Source: Thiopontia sp964344785 (GTDB taxonomy: Bacteria; Pseudomonadota; Gammaproteobacteria; GCF-002020875). From it: a stretch of DNA of 32,558 bases. Numbering within the stretch: the stretch's first letter is position 1; every line of letters starts with the position of its first letter. A program made the position numbers and the translations under genes. Positions 14,301-22,028 of this stretch are shown here, piece after piece. Where the stretch lies: positions 1 through 32,558 of the forward strand of contig CAYFOR010000021.1 in assembly GCA_964344785.1 (NCBI GenBank). Direction: 5' to 3'. The notes under the pieces were generated by a model. That model ran no database searches. It was not told where the DNA came from and saw only the letters and a list, made by a program, of their open reading frames with translations.

Positions 14301-16715
14301 ATGAGTGAAGAGAACCAATATAACGCCTCGAATATCCGTGTACTGAAAGGACTCGATGCGGTAAGAAAAAGGCCCGGGATGTATATTGGCGATACCGATG
14401 ATGGTACAGGGTTGCATCATATGGTTTTTGAGGTTGTCGATAATGCAATTGATGAGGCGTTGGCAGGCCACTGCACATCCATTCAAGTGATCATTCATGG
14501 AGATAACTCAATATCGGTATCAGACGATGGACGAGGAATACCGGTTGATATGCACCCGGAAGAAAACCGTTCTGCAGCAGAGGTAATCATGACAGTGCTG
14601 CATGCAGGGGGAAAGTTTGATGACAACTCATATAAGGTTTCCGGTGGTCTGCATGGTGTAGGTGTTTCGGTAGTGAATGCACTCTCAGAGGATTTGAAGC
14701 TTACGATCTATCGAAATGGGAAGATCTATAAGCAAAAATATTCACTTGGTGAGCCGAAAGCACCGCTTGCAGAGTTGGGTGAAACCGATCGAACCGGTAC
14801 GGAGATCCACTTTAAACCGAGTGCAGAGATCTTCAGTACAACAGAATATCACTACGATATTCTGGCTAAAAGATTGAGAGAACTTTCATTTCTTAATTCA
14901 GGTGTTCATATTGAACTGCACGACGAGCGTGGTGATAAGCGGAGTGATATCTTTGAATATCAAGGGGGTATCTCTGCATTTGTGCTCCATCTCAACCGTA
15001 ACAAGACACCGATACATGAAAAAGTGATCTACTATCAGCTTGAAAAGGAGGGGGTCGGAGTAGAAGCGGCCTTGCAGTGGAACGATTCCTATCAGGAGAA
15101 CATTTTCTGTTTTACCAATAATATTCCTCAAAAAGATGGTGGGACACACTTGGCAGGTTTCAGGGGAGCACTGACCCGATCGATTAATCGCTATGTGGAA
15201 CAAGAGGGAATTTCAAAAAAATCAAAGGTTTCCCTGGTTGGTGATGACAGCCGGGAAGGACTCACAGCCGTGATCTCGGTGAAGGTGCCTGACCCAAAAT
15301 TTTCGTCCCAAACAAAAGACAAACTTGTCTCATCAGAAGTTCAAAGTATTGTTGAATCAATAAGTTATGAGATAATATCAGATTTTCTCATTGAGAATCC
15401 CGCTGAAGCAAAGACGATCACTGGAAAGATTGTCGATGCTGCACGAGCCAGAGAAGCGGCACGCAAGGCACGTGAATTGACGCGAAGGAAAGGCGTGCTC
15501 GATATCGCGGGATTGCCAGGAAAATTGGCCGACTGTCAGGAGCGTGACCCGGCATTGTCTGAGCTCTATCTGGTGGAGGGTGATTCTGCTGGTGGCTCAG
15601 CGAAGCAAGGAAGAGACCGAAAGACTCAGGCGATCCTGCCATTGAAAGGGAAGATTCTCAATGTGGAAAAGGCCCGCTTTGACAAGATGCTCTCTTCAGC
15701 AGAGGTGGGTACGTTGATAACCGCCTTGGGGTGTGGGATTGGCAAGGAAGACTACGACCCGGATAAACTGCGTTATCACCGAATCATTATCATGACCGAT
15801 GCCGATGTCGATGGTGCCCATATCCGGACACTGCTGTTGACTTTCTTCTATCGACAAATGCCGGAACTGGTGGAAAGGGGGCATATCTATATTGCACAGC
15901 CACCACTCTATAAGGTGAAAAAGGGAAAGCAGGAGCAGTATGTTAAGGATGACGGTGCACTTGAGGAGTATCTTCTTCAGAGCGCAATTCATGATGCACA
16001 TCTTACCCTGTCAGACTCTGAGCCACCGATCAGTGGTACTGCACTGGAAGCACTGGCCAAACAGTACCTGCAGGTGATGAACACGATACAGCGACTCTCA
16101 AATCGCTATGAAGAGGAGATCCTGAATGTGATGCTGAATATTCCGGGAATTGACATTGATGAAGCCAGTGAAGATATGCTGAGTGATTGGCTATCGCTGC
16201 TGTTAGATGGTGTAAATCAGGATCGAAAGAGTGGAGATGAAGTGTCGGGCTCAATTGGAGCGGAGCCGGGATATGGACATGCTTTGCGAATTGATATCCG
16301 TAAACATGGCATAATTGAACAGAAGATATTTGCAGCAGAATTCTTCCGTAGCGCAGAATACAGGGCCATATCGGATTTGTATGATAGTTTGCAGGGGCTT
16401 ATTACAGAGGGGGCAGAGGTTCGTAGAGGGGAAAAGATTAAGGAGATCTCGAACTTTGCCGAGGCAGTAGAGTGGCTGATGAAGGAGGCGAAACGAGGAC
16501 AGCAGATACAGCGTTATAAGGGCTTGGGTGAGATGAACCCGGAGCAGCTGTGGGAGACAACCATGAATCCAGACAGCCGCCGGATGTTGAGAGTGAGTAT
16601 TGAGGATGCTGTGGCAGCTGATGAGATCTTTACAACGCTGATGGGGGAACTGGTGGAGCCGAGGCGCGAATTCATCGAGGAGAATGCATTACTGGTTGAA
16701 AATTTGGATGTTTGA
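14301..16715 (+). CDS. gyrB: DNA gyrase subunit B
   Basis: GyrB supplies the ATPase of gyrase, which introduces negative supercoils and supports origin melting and fork progress. The 804-aa protein is the same length as the E. coli one. It shows the GHKL ATP site (EVVDNAIDEAL near 44-54, DDGRGIPV at 75-82, GGLHGVG at 115-121), the QTK transducer motif (337-339), the TOPRIM motif EGDSAGG (426-432) with catalytic E426, metal-binding D500/D502/D504 and the C-terminal GLGEMNPEQLWETT segment. The ATG at 14301 gives the canonical N-terminus MSEENQYNASNIRVLKGLDA; the frame is open upstream to 14253, but that extension is not family-like. It ends at a terminator hairpin. Confidence 0.98.
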   Translation: MSEENQYNASNIRVLKGLDAVRKRPGMYIGDTDDGTGLHHMVFEVVDNAIDEALAGHCTSIQVIIHGDNSISVSDDGRGIPVDMHPEENRSAAEVIMTVLHAGGKFDDNSYKVSGGLHGVGVSVVNALSEDLKLTIYRNGKIYKQKYSLGEPKAPLAELGETDRTGTEIHFKPSAEIFSTTEYHYDILAKRLRELSFLNSGVHIELHDERGDKRSDIFEYQGGISAFVLHLNRNKTPIHEKVIYYQLEKEGVGVEAALQWNDSYQENIFCFTNNIPQKDGGTHLAGFRGALTRSINRYVEQEGISKKSKVSLVGDDSREGLTAVISVKVPDPKFSSQTKDKLVSSEVQSIVESISYEIISDFLIENPAEAKTITGKIVDAARAREAARKARELTRRKGVLDIAGLPGKLADCQERDPALSELYLVEGDSAGGSAKQGRDRKTQAILPLKGKILNVEKARFDKMLSSAEVGTLITALGCGIGKEDYDPDKLRYHRIIIMTDADVDGAHIRTLLLTFFYRQMPELVERGHIYIAQPPLYKVKKGKQEQYVKDDGALEEYLLQSAIHDAHLTLSDSEPPISGTALEALAKQYLQVMNTIQRLSNRYEEEILNVMLNIPGIDIDEASEDMLSDWLSLLLDGVNQDRKSGDEVSGSIGAEPGYGHALRIDIRKHGIIEQKIFAAEFFRSAEYRAISDLYDSLQGLITEGAEVRRGEKIKEISNFAEAVEWLMKEAKRGQQIQRYKGLGEMNPEQLWETTMNPDSRRMLRVSIEDAVAADEIFTTLMGELVEPRREFIEENALLVENLDV

Positions 16716-16718
16716 TGC

Positions 16719-16743
16719 AATTCACTATATTTTAGTGAATTTT
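16719..16743 (+). terminator. terminator after gyrB
   Basis: The perfect 9-bp stem AATTCACTA / TAGTGAATT with a 5-base loop starts 4 bases after the gyrB stop and runs into a short T-run. The stem is AT-rich and so may be weak. It lies between the converging gyrB and plsC genes and may serve both. Confidence 0.6.
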
Positions 16744-16763
16744 GTCGATTTTTAATATCAAAG

Positions 16764-17483
16764 TTAACCTTTCCCGACTTCAATCTGTTCCATCTGGGCA
16801 TTGATCCATGCTTCGGCCTTCTGGTTGATTTCACTGCTTGTAAGTGCCTTGGTATCGATGGGACTACCAATCCGAACCTCAATGGTACCTGGTCGTTTCA
16901 AAAGACCACGGCGTGCCCAGAATGATCCGGCATTGTGGGCGACAGGAATGACTGGATAACCGGACTTGTTGGCCAGTGTGGCGCCACCAGCAGCAAACTT
17001 GCGCTGTTCACCGGGTGGTAAGCGTGTCCCTTCGGGGAAAATGATTACCCAAATTCCATTCTGGAGCCGTTGAATTCCTTGGGTGACGACCTGTTTGAGT
17101 GCCTTACGGCCTGCTCCCCGATCGATGGCGATGGGTTTTAGCAGTGCCAGCCCCCAACCAAAGATAGGGACCCAGAGTAGGCTCTGCTTTAATACCCAGA
17201 CCTGGGGTGGAAAGATGGCCTGAAAGGCCATGGTCTCCCAGGCGGACTGATGCTTTGAAAAGACAATTGCAGTCTCAATACCTTGCAGGTGCTCAAGCCC
17301 CTTAACCTGATAACGCAGGTTGCAGGTCACTTCGAGCCACCAGATTACAAAGATAGCCCAGCGACTGATTACAAGGTATCTGATTTTAAAGGAAAAGGGG
17401 AAGGTGAGAAGCCCGAAGACAGTAACAATAGGCGCTGAAAGCGCCATACCGATGAAAAACAGAAAAGAACGAAGATAGATCAC
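16764..17483 (-). CDS. plsC: 1-acyl-sn-glycerol-3-phosphate acyltransferase (PlsC family)
   Basis: This 239-aa membrane-associated acyltransferase should add the second acyl chain to lysophosphatidate in phospholipid synthesis. The acyltransferase motif I is present as SKHQSAWE (H78, with E83 where HX4D enzymes have Asp), and motif III is FPEGTR (149-154). N-terminal hydrophobic segments (about 5-30 and 38-52) anchor it. The start is GTG at 17483 without a visible Shine-Dalgarno; M13 (17447) is an alternative. Its place next to gmhB and the glycyl-tRNA synthetase genes matches the PA0005-PA0009 order near the Pseudomonas aeruginosa origin. Acyl specificity is not known. Confidence 0.88.
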   Translation of the reverse strand: MIYLRSFLFFIGMALSAPIVTVFGLLTFPFSFKIRYLVISRWAIFVIWWLEVTCNLRYQVKGLEHLQGIETAIVFSKHQSAWETMAFQAIFPPQVWVLKQSLLWVPIFGWGLALLKPIAIDRGAGRKALKQVVTQGIQRLQNGIWVIIFPEGTRLPPGEQRKFAAGGATLANKSGYPVIPVAHNAGSFWARRGLLKRPGTIEVRIGSPIDTKALTSSEINQKAEAWINAQMEQIEVGKG

Positions 17484-17503
17484 AGCAAAAGTTTTAATGG
17501 TGG

Positions 17504-17553
17504 ACGGCTGCTGTAGTATAGATCAATGTAATAAAAGGGTTATGAGCAGCCGT
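17504..17553. repeat. inverted repeat between gmhB and plsC
   Basis: ACGGCTGCT (17504-17512) and AGCAGCCGT (17545-17553) are perfect 9-bp inverted arms separated by 32 bases. Each arm is followed closely by GTAGTAT. It lies between the end of gmhB and the start of plsC on the minus strand, and may be a structured intergenic hairpin or a remnant of a small mobile repeat. Confidence 0.4.
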
Positions 17554-17558
17554 AGTAT

Positions 17559-18113
17559 TCAGGGGGAGGCCAATTCACCATTGAGCAGTGCATCGACAAA
17601 GGTGAAAAGATCATCATAGGTCGGTACACGGTCAAGTCGGTCGTCAACTGTTTGAAGGGTACGCATCCCTTTGCCGGTACGTACCAGGACAGGAGAGGCA
17701 CCGGCACTTTGAGCAGCCTCGATGTCGCGCATGGAATCGCCGACGGCATAGACATCATTGAGATTCTTACCCAACCGCTTTTCGATATCCAGGAACATCC
17801 CCGGCTTGGGCTTTCTGCAGTTGCAGCCATCGTCAGGGGTATGAGGACAGTAGAAGATCGCCTCGATTGAGGCACCAGCCTCCTCGAGTGACTTGCACAT
17901 TTTCTCGTGGATTTTTCCCAGCACATCGATATCAAACAGGCCACGACCGACACCGGACTGGTTGGTAACCACAATGACCCGATAGCCAGCGTGGTTCAGA
18001 CGTGCAATGGCCTGGATGCTGCCGGGAATGGGAACCCACTCATCAGGTGACTTGATATAATCATCCGAGTCTTCATTGATGACACCGTCACGATCCAGAA
18101 TAATCAGGGCCAT
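17559..18113 (-). CDS. gmhB: D-glycero-beta-D-manno-heptose 1,7-bisphosphate 7-phosphatase
   Basis: GmhB removes the C7 phosphate from heptose bisphosphate on the way to ADP-heptose, the precursor of the LPS inner core. The 184-aa HAD-family protein has nucleophile D7 and acid D9 (LDRDGVIN), the TNQSGVGRG motif (50-58), the zinc-binding loop Cys89-His91-Cys97-Cys99 (CPHTPDDGCNC) and GDSMRD (125-130), which together are diagnostic for GmhB over other HAD phosphatases. The length is normal. The ATG at 18113 overlaps the stop of the MazG-like gene by one base (TAATG), so they are coupled. Confidence 0.94.
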   Translation of the reverse strand: MALIILDRDGVINEDSDDYIKSPDEWVPIPGSIQAIARLNHAGYRVIVVTNQSGVGRGLFDIDVLGKIHEKMCKSLEEAGASIEAIFYCPHTPDDGCNCRKPKPGMFLDIEKRLGKNLNDVYAVGDSMRDIEAAQSAGASPVLVRTGKGMRTLQTVDDRLDRVPTYDDLFTFVDALLNGELASP

Positions 18114-18463
18114 TACGGTTGCTCCTCAAGGCCACGAAATTCAGAAACTCGAATACGGCCATTGACCATCCGTGATTTCCTCTGGTTGATCTTGTCCATC
18201 TTCTTCCAGAACGCCTCATTCAGATCAAATTCTCCGGCAATTGCAGTTCCGATCAGGAGAATCAGTAGATCGGCACACTCTTCTGCCAGTTCCTCCTTCG
18301 GTTTGCCCTTGGTGACGCAGGCAGAGATTTCACCAAGCTCTTCTGCCATCAGTGCCATACGGTAATTCATCTCCTCACCACCATGTGCACGGAAGTTGTG
18401 TTTGTGGTGAAAGGCCTGAACGGTATCGAGCATGGCCTGGTAGGAGTCTTGATTGATATCCAT
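18113..18463 (-). CDS. MazG-like nucleotide pyrophosphohydrolase
   Basis: The 116-aa all-alpha protein has the paired metal-binding motifs of the MazG/dUTPase-like superfamily: EELGE in the first helix and EECAD about 20 residues later. Such enzymes hydrolyse non-canonical or excess NTPs to NMP and pyrophosphate. ATG at 18463 (MDINQDSYQAML) is preferred over TTG at 18508, which would overlap glyS by 32 bases. With the ATG, the gap from glyS is 13 bases and the stop overlaps gmhB, suggesting a glyQ-glyS-mazG-gmhB transcription unit. The substrate cannot be assigned; it may be a nucleotide or a phosphoribosyl compound. Confidence 0.75.
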   Translation of the reverse strand: MDINQDSYQAMLDTVQAFHHKHNFRAHGGEEMNYRMALMAEELGEISACVTKGKPKEELAEECADLLILLIGTAIAGEFDLNEAFWKKMDKINQRKSRMVNGRIRVSEFRGLEEQP

Positions 18464-18476
18464 GGTTACAGCTCGG

Positions 18477-20552
18477 TTAGGTTGTGTGTAGATGAGAGAT
18501 GTCCGCAATTCTCAGGAACTGTGTACGAAGCTGGGCAAGCAAGGCAAGGCGGTTATGACGAACTGAATCATCTTCAGTCATTACCATTACTGCATCAAAG
18601 AATGTATCCACAGGCTGTTGCAGTGTGGCGAGGGAGATCAATGCGGTCTCATAATCATCGCTTGCAAGGGCCTGATCGAGCCCGCTGCGTATCTTGTCCA
18701 GCGCATCGGCCAGATCACTTTCAGCCGTTTGCTCGAACAGGGTTGGATCGATCTGTTCCGGGATGGCTTCATCACTCTTCTTCAATAGATTATGAATACG
18801 TTTATTGGCAGCACTGAGACTCTCGGCCTCGGGCTGTGAAACAAAGCTTTCAACAGCATGAATCCGCATGTCAAAATCGAGTGGTCGATGCGGCTGGCAG
18901 GCAAGTACTGACTCATAGAGTGAGACGTGGATGTTCTGCTCCGAGTAGTAGCTGCGCAGTCGCTCCATGACAAAATTGAAAACCTGCTCTGAAGCCTCGG
19001 CTGTGATCGCCTCACCATAGGCATCGCATGCGGTGTTGATCAATGAGTAAAGATCAAGTGATCTGCGATTTTCGATCAGTATGCGCAGGACTCCCAGTGC
19101 AGCGCGCCGTAGCGCAAATGGGTCCTTGTCACCGGTGGGTATCATGCCGATTCCGAAGATACCGACCAGAGTATCAATCCGTTCGGCCAGTGCAAGTGAT
19201 TCACCAATCAGGCTGCCGGGAAGTGTGTCACCGGAAAAACGGGGCATATACTGCTCATCAAGCGCCACTGCGACCGCATCCGGTTCACCATCATGAATCG
19301 CATAGTAGCGTCCCATGACCCCCTGAAGCTCGGGAAATTCCTTGACCATGTGGGTGAGCAGATCGCACTTGCCCAATTCGGCTGCCCGTCGGGCATGGTC
19401 GGAATTGGCACCAAGCGCTTCGGCGATGGTCCCGGCCAGTTGCGCAACGCGTCCCGACTTGTCCTGCAGTGATCCCAGTTTGTCCTGATAGACGACCTTG
19501 GCCAGTCCCGGCTGGTGGCTGGAGAGGGGGTGTTTTCGGTCCTGTTCCCAGAAAAATGCGGCATCAGAGAGTCGTGGACGGATCACACGCTCATTCCCAT
19601 GCTGTACCATGGATGGGTCACGGCTCTCAATATTACTGATGGTGATAAAATGTGCCATCAGTTGTCCATCATCATCGACGACAGGGAAAAACTTTTGGTG
19701 TCCCTGCATTGAGGCGATCAGCGCCTCCTGGGGAACCTCAAGAAAACGTGACTCAAATGTTCCGCTGATGGCAACGGGCCACTCCACCAGTGCGGTCACC
19801 TCATCCAGCAGTGCCGGGTCGATGAGCGCGTTTCCGTTCAGTGTTGCGGCAGTCGCGGTAATCTGCTTGTGAAGTTCTGCCTTGCGCGCCTCAAAATCTG
19901 CCAATACATAACCGCACTGTTCCAGAGTGGTGACATATTCGGTGGGAGTGGTCAGTGTGATCGGTGCAGGGTGGTGAAAGCGGTGGCCATAGGTCCGGTT
20001 TTCAGAGGAGGCGCCGTAGAGTGTCATTGGAACCACGTCATTGCCAAACAGGGCGGCCACCCAATGGACGGGACGTAAAAATTCGGCATCCAGTGCGCCC
20101 CAACGCATTCGTTTTGGAATGGGCAGCTGATCCAGTGCACCCTGCATGAGTTCAGGCAGTAGTGTGGCGCTGTCTGCCCCTTGGGTAGCGACGGTATAGC
20201 CCATCCAGACCCCCTTGGGGGTGTCGATACGTTCAAGCTGATCCACCTCAACGCCACAGGATCGAGCGAAACCGATCACTGCCTTGGTTGGATTGCCATC
20301 ATCGTCAAAGGCGGCCTTCTCGGCAGGGCCCTTGCGCAGGTTCTGCTGATCCTCCTGTTTTGTCTGCAGATCACGAATCAGCAGAGCCAATCTTCTGGGG
20401 GCGGCATAGAGTGAAATCTCTCCATGTTTCAGCTTGGCCTTCTCCAGAGCGTTGCTCACCTCTCTGCCCAGTGCCTGACTCAGGCTCAGTAGCGATTTGG
20501 GGGGAAGCTCTTCAGTGCCCAGTTCGAACAGAAAATCCTGATATTCACTCAT
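18477..20552 (-). CDS. glyS: glycyl-tRNA synthetase beta subunit
   Basis: GlyS is the large tRNA-binding subunit of the bacterial alpha2beta2 glycyl-tRNA synthetase, which charges tRNA-Gly. The 691-aa protein (E. coli 689) opens with the family start YQDFLFELGTEELPPKSL, has a central HD-like region and ends with an anticodon-binding helical domain containing VDTFFDAVMVM and RLALLAQLR. The ATG at 20552 overlaps the glyQ stop by four bases (ATGA), tying equal production of the two subunits together. No frameshift or truncation is seen. Confidence 0.97.
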   Translation of the reverse strand: MSEYQDFLFELGTEELPPKSLLSLSQALGREVSNALEKAKLKHGEISLYAAPRRLALLIRDLQTKQEDQQNLRKGPAEKAAFDDDGNPTKAVIGFARSCGVEVDQLERIDTPKGVWMGYTVATQGADSATLLPELMQGALDQLPIPKRMRWGALDAEFLRPVHWVAALFGNDVVPMTLYGASSENRTYGHRFHHPAPITLTTPTEYVTTLEQCGYVLADFEARKAELHKQITATAATLNGNALIDPALLDEVTALVEWPVAISGTFESRFLEVPQEALIASMQGHQKFFPVVDDDGQLMAHFITISNIESRDPSMVQHGNERVIRPRLSDAAFFWEQDRKHPLSSHQPGLAKVVYQDKLGSLQDKSGRVAQLAGTIAEALGANSDHARRAAELGKCDLLTHMVKEFPELQGVMGRYYAIHDGEPDAVAVALDEQYMPRFSGDTLPGSLIGESLALAERIDTLVGIFGIGMIPTGDKDPFALRRAALGVLRILIENRRSLDLYSLINTACDAYGEAITAEASEQVFNFVMERLRSYYSEQNIHVSLYESVLACQPHRPLDFDMRIHAVESFVSQPEAESLSAANKRIHNLLKKSDEAIPEQIDPTLFEQTAESDLADALDKIRSGLDQALASDDYETALISLATLQQPVDTFFDAVMVMTEDDSVRHNRLALLAQLRTQFLRIADISHLHTT

Positions 20553-21454
20553 GCGGCATCTCCCAACATCGGGAAACCGAGCCCTTCTCGTCGTTCATAG
20601 TAGGCCTGGGCAACAGAGCGGGAGAGCGTACGAATTCGACCAATAAAGCGGGCCCTTTCGGTTACCGAAATTGCATTGCGGGCATCCAGCAGATTGAACA
20701 GATGAGAGGATTTCAACATCATCTCATAGGCGGGCAGTGGCAGTCCGGCTTCGATCAGCTGTTGGCTCTCTGACTCGCAGTAGTCAAACTGCTGGAATAG
20801 CGACTCTACATTGGCATGTTCAAAATTGTATGCTGACATCTCCACCTCATTTTGATGGAAGACGTCACCATAGGTTACCTTGCCGAGTGGACCATCGGTC
20901 CAGGTCAGGTCAAACACACTCTCCACCCCTTGCAGATACATTGCAATCCGCTCCAGGCCGTAGGTGATTTCACCAGTCACGGGGCGGCAGTCAAGACCAC
21001 CTACTTGCTGAAAATAGGTAAATTGGGTCACTTCCATACCGTTCAACCACACCTCCCAACCAAGCCCCCAGGCACCCAGAGTGGGTGATTCCCAGTTATC
21101 CTCGACAAAGCGGATATCATGAACCAGCGGGTCAATGCCGAGCATCTTCAATGAATCAAGGTAGAGCTGCTGAATCTCCAGAGGAGAGGGTTTGATCACG
21201 ACCTGATATTGATAGTAGTGCTGCAGTCGATTGGGGTTCTCGCCGTAACGACCATCGGTAGGGCGGCGGGAGGGCTGGACATAGGCAGCACTCCATGGCT
21301 CTGGACCGATGGCACGCAGAAAGGTGGCAGGGTGGAAAGTGCCGGCTCCAACCTCCATGTCATAGGGTTGATTGAGCACACAGCCCTTTTCGGCCCAGTA
21401 GTTTTGTAGTGCAAGGATCAGACCTTGAAAGGTAGATGTATCAGGATTACTCAT
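20549..21454 (-). CDS. glyQ: glycyl-tRNA synthetase alpha subunit
   Basis: GlyQ holds the class II catalytic core that activates glycine. The 301-aa protein (E. coli 303) shows the conserved start STFQGLILALQNYWAEKGC, QPYDMEVGAGTFHPATFLRA, YVQPSRRPTDGRYGENPNRL and EVWLNGMEVTQFTYFQQVGG. ATG at 21454 (MSNPDTSTFQ) gives the canonical N-terminus. The frame stays open upstream to 21589, but those 45 residues do not look like GlyQ. No Shine-Dalgarno is obvious. It heads the glyQ-glyS-mazG-like-gmhB run. Confidence 0.97.
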   Translation of the reverse strand: MSNPDTSTFQGLILALQNYWAEKGCVLNQPYDMEVGAGTFHPATFLRAIGPEPWSAAYVQPSRRPTDGRYGENPNRLQHYYQYQVVIKPSPLEIQQLYLDSLKMLGIDPLVHDIRFVEDNWESPTLGAWGLGWEVWLNGMEVTQFTYFQQVGGLDCRPVTGEITYGLERIAMYLQGVESVFDLTWTDGPLGKVTYGDVFHQNEVEMSAYNFEHANVESLFQQFDYCESESQQLIEAGLPLPAYEMMLKSSHLFNLLDARNAISVTERARFIGRIRTLSRSVAQAYYERREGLGFPMLGDAA

Positions 21455-21686
21455 GAAAACGTGGTTAGCAGCTTGTAAAGCATGATCGAAGAGATGGGCT
21501 AGTATAGCGGAAAGTTCAACCGGAGTGATTCGCCAATCATCGACGTTGTGAACCGGTGCAAACCCTCCATCCTGCCTCATCCGATGCATGCTGAAGAGGG
21601 AAAGTAGTCAATCTTTTTAATAGACTATTTGCTGTTGAAATGGTTATATCCGCGCCTGAACAGATCATATGCAAGGAGCCATGATC

Positions 21687-21737
21687 ATGGTGATGCAGAA
21701 CACAATACATTCCGGGAGTACCATCAGCGATGTTTGA
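21687..21737 (+). CDS. possible 16-aa coupling ORF before the HPt gene
   Basis: AAGGAG (21673-21678) precedes an in-frame series of ATGs at 21681, 21687 and 21693. The one at 21687 is best spaced (8 bases). The ORF reads to a TGA at 21735-21737, which overlaps the first codons of the HPt gene (ATG 21730) in another frame. It could be a coupling leader. Equally, a single-base slip would fuse its last residues (TISDV) to the HPt protein, so an ancestral frameshift is possible. Confidence 0.3.
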   Translation: MVMQNTIHSGSTISDV

Positions 21738-22008
21738 GGAGATGGATGATGAGCTGATGGCAATTTTCTACGATGATGCAAGGAAGGATCGAATCACCCT
21801 TGAAGAGGGGCTGTCAAAACAGGATTGGGAGCAGGTCCGGATTGCTGCTCACCGTATCAAGGGAACAGCTGCCAGCTTCGGCTTTCCACAACTTTCCGAA
21901 ACAGGGAAAGCGCTGCAGCAGTTGATTGATGATCAGCAGCTTGACGAGGCAAACGACTTGGCCGGCAATCTGCTGGAACAGCTCAATACAACACTTCCTG
22001 ACGACTAG
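21730..22008 (+). CDS. stand-alone histidine phosphotransfer (HPt) protein
   Basis: This 92-aa cytoplasmic protein is a single HPt domain. H41 in AAHRIKGTAASFGFPQL is the phospho-accepting histidine, flanked by the lysine and glycine typical of the helix pair. It should carry phosphate between a receiver domain of a hybrid kinase and a response regulator. The central part closely resembles the HPt at the end of the sensor kinase at 1717-4446 (DWxxVRxxAHxxKGxxxSFGxPxLxxTG). No kinase or regulator is adjacent. ATG at 21730 is the only in-frame start after the upstream stop apart from M5. A sugar dehydrogenase gene follows after 20 bases. Confidence 0.85.
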   Translation: MFEEMDDELMAIFYDDARKDRITLEEGLSKQDWEQVRIAAHRIKGTAASFGFPQLSETGKALQQLIDDQQLDEANDLAGNLLEQLNTTLPDD

Positions 22009-22028
22009 GTCTCAATAAAAGCGGTTGG

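Noticed and set aside
21455..21589. 45-residue N-terminal extension of glyQ
   Set aside because: The family starts at MSNPDTSTFQ; the extension has no GlyQ similarity and would overlap the upstream regulatory region.
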